DNA from: Galbula dea
Taxonomy: Eukaryota; Chordata; Aves; Piciformes; Galbulidae
NCBI GenBank assembly: GCA_013399015.1
Contig: VWZX01008936.1
Coordinates: 4,172,327-4,236,326 of the forward strand
Length of the DNA: 64,000 nucleotides
Direction of reading: 5' to 3'
Position 1 is the stretch's first letter. Each line of letters begins with the position of its first letter. The translations under genes were made by a program, and so were the position numbers. Positions 60,803 through 64,000 of this stretch are shown here, one piece after another. Below the pieces are notes generated by a model, which saw only the letters and a list, made by a program, of their open reading frames with translations, was not told the origin of the DNA and did no database searches.

Positions 60803-61275
60803 CCTCTGGTGCTTGGGCTCTGTAGGCTTCCTCCCTCACACTGCTGGCCAGGTGCCCAAAGATGCCACCACCATGCCTCCCCCGGCACTGGTCAGGGACA
60901 GCGCCCCACTGCCCCTGGGTCAGAGCAAGGCACTGCCCCTGGTGCTTACCACCCAGGGGAGCACCTACAAGAAAATAGAGGGGCTCTCAGTTGTTTCTTC
61001 TTCCTGAGAACAACTGATAGGTGATTAACTGAAACTGCTATCTGATGTACCTTTAGCCTGAGCTGTGACGGTCCCAGAGGAGGGGAATATTTCCCTGCCA
61101 ACAGGGTCACACCAGCTGCAGAAATGCAGCATGCCAGGAGAAACGGTGCTGTGCTGAAGGTAACTGGAAAGACCTGACCTCAAAACCAAGAGGAGAGGGA
61201 TTTCCACAGCTTCCTAAGAGCCAAACTCCTAAGAGTCAAACCACCACAGAGAGAGAGGGATCTTTCACCACCAAC
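60803..61275. promoter_or_regulatory. Bidirectional ABCG5/ABCG8 promoter spacer
   Basis: 473 bp separate the two divergent start codons, close to the few hundred bp known in mammals, where this spacer is a shared promoter using HNF4A, GATA and LRH-1 sites. Seen here: a DR4-like pair GGGTCA-4-AAGGCA (60917-60932), a GATA core (ctgatag, 61014-61020) beside GATTAAC (61023-61029), an AGATAG core on minus (about 61038-61043), and minus-strand TGAGGTCAGGTC (61171-61182), an extended half-site of the LRH-1 type. No TATA box is obvious. All sites are sequence matches only. Confidence 0.7.
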
Positions 61276-61347
61276 ATGAAGGAAGCCACTGAAAATGTCT
61301 CTCTGGATGATGCCAGCTGGAGCCAAGTGGCATGCAAGGGCTTGCCG
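61276..61347 (+). CDS. ABCG8: ABCG8 exon 1
   Basis: 24 codons from ATG at 61276, donor ccg|gtgagt, phase 0. The peptide MKEATENVSLDDASWSQ has little similarity to mammals, as expected for this N terminus. Support comes from position, phase, donor quality and length. Confidence 0.8.
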
Positions 61348-63615
61348 GTGAGTAAGACCTGAGGAGAGCAGGGAAGGACCCAACGGGCTCAGTCATCCCA
61401 CAGCTACAGTGCTTGTCCAGGAGCTGGGAGAGGCAGGTGGCCAGTCTGCCGACCAGGCTTTCATAGGCAGTAAGCCCTTATCTCCTTCAGTTCTGAAACG
61501 GGGAGAAAAAAAGGCATCCTCAACTCCCACAAGAGCACACTGGGGACAAGGTTGATGCCACACAAGCTGTGCTCAGATGCCATGGTGGTGGGGCTAAGGG
61601 ATCTTCAAACATGTGGATGGAGCAGAAAGTCCCTGAGCATGGCCTAGCCTGGCTTTCCCGGGCCATGTTTTCAGGCTGTAAAACCAGATCTCCACATTTG
61701 CTAAGGACCACCTGTTTTTTTAAAAAACTAAGTTCAATGTAAGCAAGAGTCCTGAGTGCTTTGGCAGTGGGGGGAACCTGGAAGGCTTTAGTGTAGCTTA
61801 TTGTGCTGCTTTCTGCTGTATATCTACACTGAAAGACCAATTAGCCTTATCTGTTGTGAGAGTAGGAGGTGCACACAAATACTGTGGTCACCATCTGTCC
61901 AAGATACCACAGTAGTGGATAGGGTCTGCTACACAGGGAACAGGTACATTTACCTTGGCTAAGAAATGAGTTTGACTCACAGGGAAGCCACAAGGCTCTG
62001 GGAAAGATATGGCTGTCTGGAGTAGAAACTACAGGCATGCACACAGAATTAAACCCAAAGCCAGAAAACTGCCTCAGCAAAAACCTCCCTTCTTAATTAC
62101 AGTTATAGGTAAAAGGTTAACCAAGCCAAGCAGATACTGTTATTTTAACTTGTACCTCAGAAATGCAAGCTCCAGTTGACAAACTGAATTTAAAACACAA
62201 AAGAGGAGAAAAGCAGACAGTACTCATGGTCCCCACACCTGCTTGTGCATAAAGCCTCTGGGTTAACAAGTCCCTGTGGAATTCAATAACGAACACAATT
62301 CTAGCGAACCTTAAGTTTTAGCTTCCATAACTTATGAACTTCAATAGGCACCATTTTGATCCACTGCAGCAGCAGCAGTACATTTGTTCCTCAATAACAG
62401 TTCTAGAGTCCAATGTCTTTATGGTGGCATTACATTTATCTCCATTTTGAAAGCAATCCCATTTAAACTGAAAGCAAATTGAAAAGCATAGCACAGCTTG
62501 TTTGGCACTCACACATGCTGCTAGAACAAAGTACATTTCATACTGATTAACAGATAACTCATTTCGACTCTTCAGATGTCTGCACTACAGTAACTTATCA
62601 ACAATACTGTTATATCCCATAAAACATACTTCCCCCTTCTGCTTTTCCTTTTCTGAATTCAAATTTTAACAGCACTTTAGGTACTGTAATTAACTATTGT
62701 AACTAACGACTTTTCCAGACCAAGGTTGAGGACAGTATTTTTTGTTCTGAAGAAGATAACAGTCTGTATTTCACATACAGTGGAAAATCAAATGTTCTTG
62801 AGGTCAAAGAACTCAACTACCAGGTAAAAGTTGTATTTTTATACTTCCTTTCAGCAGGGTGCACATCAAGCAATACTTGCTTCCATACACAAACCACTTC
62901 AAAAGTCAAGCGAAGTTGAAGTTCATAATACTAATTCACATGACCATTACATAGTCAGATTTCTCAGTCTTGAAACAAATTATACCCCTGAGGGCTAGGG
63001 CAGAGGGACCTTCCATCCAGCTAGGGATGCTGGGAGCCTGTGCTGGCAAGAATGAACATGTGGAAGGAGACAAGGAGGTGATGACAAACATAAGGAGGAT
63101 TTCAGGAAACTCATGAAATTCTTCCTCTGCCTTTGTGTTACCATGGCAGCTGAAGTAACTCCAAAATTTTCAGTTCTGAGTAATTTCAAATTGTATATAA
63201 AAATTTTAGAAAGTTAAAATTTACAGCAGCAACAAATTACCACAGTAACAGAGGACAGAGGCAGCCTTAATGTTTTACAGGAATAAGAACCAAAGCATGA
63301 AAAGCATACTTGGCTGTAAAAGAACTTTCTTCCATGTATTTCTGAAGAATGACAGTATTATTTTAACATATTCCCTGACTGTAACATCATGACTTGGAAG
63401 ATTTTTATTGCTAAATAGCTTATTGTTTGAATTGAAATGACTTTTCTTCCTGTTTTAGGTTAACATGGCATCCCAGATTCCCTGGTATGAAAGCCTCACA
63501 CACATGAAAATGCCATGGGCCTGGAAATCAGATCCCCATTCCCATGTGTCAATAATTCAGAATCTGAATTTAAAAGTTCACAGTGGTCAAATGCTAGCTA
63601 TCATAGGAAGCACTG
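61276..63615 (+). CDS. ABCG8: ABCG8 (sterolin-2), first three coding exons; runs off the window
   Basis: Partner half-transporter of ABCG5 in sterol export. Exons: 61276-61347, 62719-62823, 63459-63615; junctions are GT/AG with continuous phase, giving 111 residues plus one base of the next codon. The N-terminal 50 or so residues are weakly conserved, but SEEDNSLYFTYSGKSNVLEV and KELNYQVN, then IPWYESL, KMPW and IQNLNLKVHSGQMLAIIGS align closely with human ABCG8. The window ends before exon 4, so the rest of Walker A, the signature and the membrane domain are not seen. The start was chosen for its A at -3, the donor directly after residue 24, and the length match to the human first exon. Confidence 0.95.
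61348..62718 (+). other. ABCG8 intron 1, 1.4 kb
   Basis: No repeat or extra exon recognised. ABCG8 intron 2 (62824-63458) and the visible part of intron 3 (63616-64000) are also without recognisable features. Confidence 0.6.
62719..62823 (+). CDS. ABCG8: ABCG8 exon 2
   Basis: 35 codons in phase 0, acceptor cttttccag, donor cag|gtaaaa. FCSEEDNSLYFTYSGKSNVL matches the human equivalent closely. Confidence 0.95.
63459..63615 (+). CDS. ABCG8: ABCG8 exon 3
   Basis: 157 nt ending in phase 1 inside the Walker A motif (AIIGST-G), acceptor ctgttttag, donor ctg|gtaaga. The open frame continues into the intron as far as 63878, but that extension has no ABCG similarity. Confidence 0.96.
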
Positions 63616-64000
63616 GTAAGAGCAATGAAACTTCACTATTTGATCAACTCTGGGATGAAATGTGCAAAGCCAAGAGTGCTCTGCAGTCTTCTGAATGGCA
63701 AAATCTAGTTGAGAAACAACTATTGGAACTGTGTCACCTAAATACATTCTTTAAAACGTATGAGGAAGCAAAGTATGAGGAAATGAAGGATGGAGAAAAA
63801 ACCCCCAAACTTGAAAATAAATTCAAACTGATTTTGTTACAACTCATACTCATTTGCTGTTGTAGTGGGGTATGGTAACTGTGACCTGCAGCTTCATGGC
63901 TCAGATTCAAAACTGGCCAATTACAAATCTTATCCAGTTACATAGCAGACAACTGAGGCCAAACCCCATAAGAAAGATCAATGGCAACTTACATAGCCAT

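Noticed and set aside
63616..63878. Open frame continuing after ABCG8 exon 3
   Set aside because: The frame passes a good donor (ctg|gtaaga) and what follows lacks the Walker A completion GCGRAS-like residues and any ABCG similarity.
1..64000. CRISPR arrays, operons, bacterial or phage genes, tRNA or rRNA genes
   Set aside because: The window is vertebrate nuclear DNA and none of these structures was seen.

Overview
This is a window of bird nuclear DNA. The genes are split into short exons with canonical GT/AG introns, the background is AT-rich apart from one CpG island, and the recognisable transposons are CR1 LINEs with the sauropsid-type ATTCTRTG tail plus one LTR-like fragment. I cannot name the species. 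The gene order PLEKHH2 > DYNC2LI1 > < ABCG5 ABCG8 > matches human 2p21 as I recall it, so this is an ordinary, conserved syntenic block.

Layout. (1) 1-21067, + strand: the 3' part of PLEKHH2. Twenty coding exons encode the last 885 residues (two PH domains, MyTH4, FERM); the upstream exons lie outside the window. (2) 21068-26743: spacer with the likely PLEKHH2 3' UTR, followed by a CpG island that serves as the DYNC2LI1 promoter. (3) 26744-46154, + strand: complete DYNC2LI1 coding region, 13 coding exons, 354 residues. (4) 46155-47648: convergent 3' region holding a CR1 tail fragment. (5) 47649-60802, - strand: complete ABCG5, 13 coding exons, 645 residues. (6) 60803-61275: 473-bp head-to-head spacer between the two sterolin start codons. 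(7) 61276-63615, + strand: first three coding exons of ABCG8, which then runs off the right edge.

How the genes relate. ABCG5 and ABCG8 encode the two half-transporters of the obligate sterol-export heterodimer, and their divergent arrangement implies a shared promoter. DYNC2LI1 (dynein-2 subunit of retrograde intraflagellar transport) and PLEKHH2 (actin/membrane-linked scaffold) are neighbours only by position.

Every exon below was chained by hand. Reading phase is continuous from the first to the last exon of each gene and all internal junctions are GT/AG. I found no unknown gene system. The points most worth checking are a strong-context upstream ORF overlapping the DYNC2LI1 start, an RFX X-box-like motif beside it, candidate nuclear-receptor and GATA sites in the ABCG5/ABCG8 spacer, an uncorrupted ABC signature in ABCG5, and an LTR-like insert with 75-bp tandem repeats.
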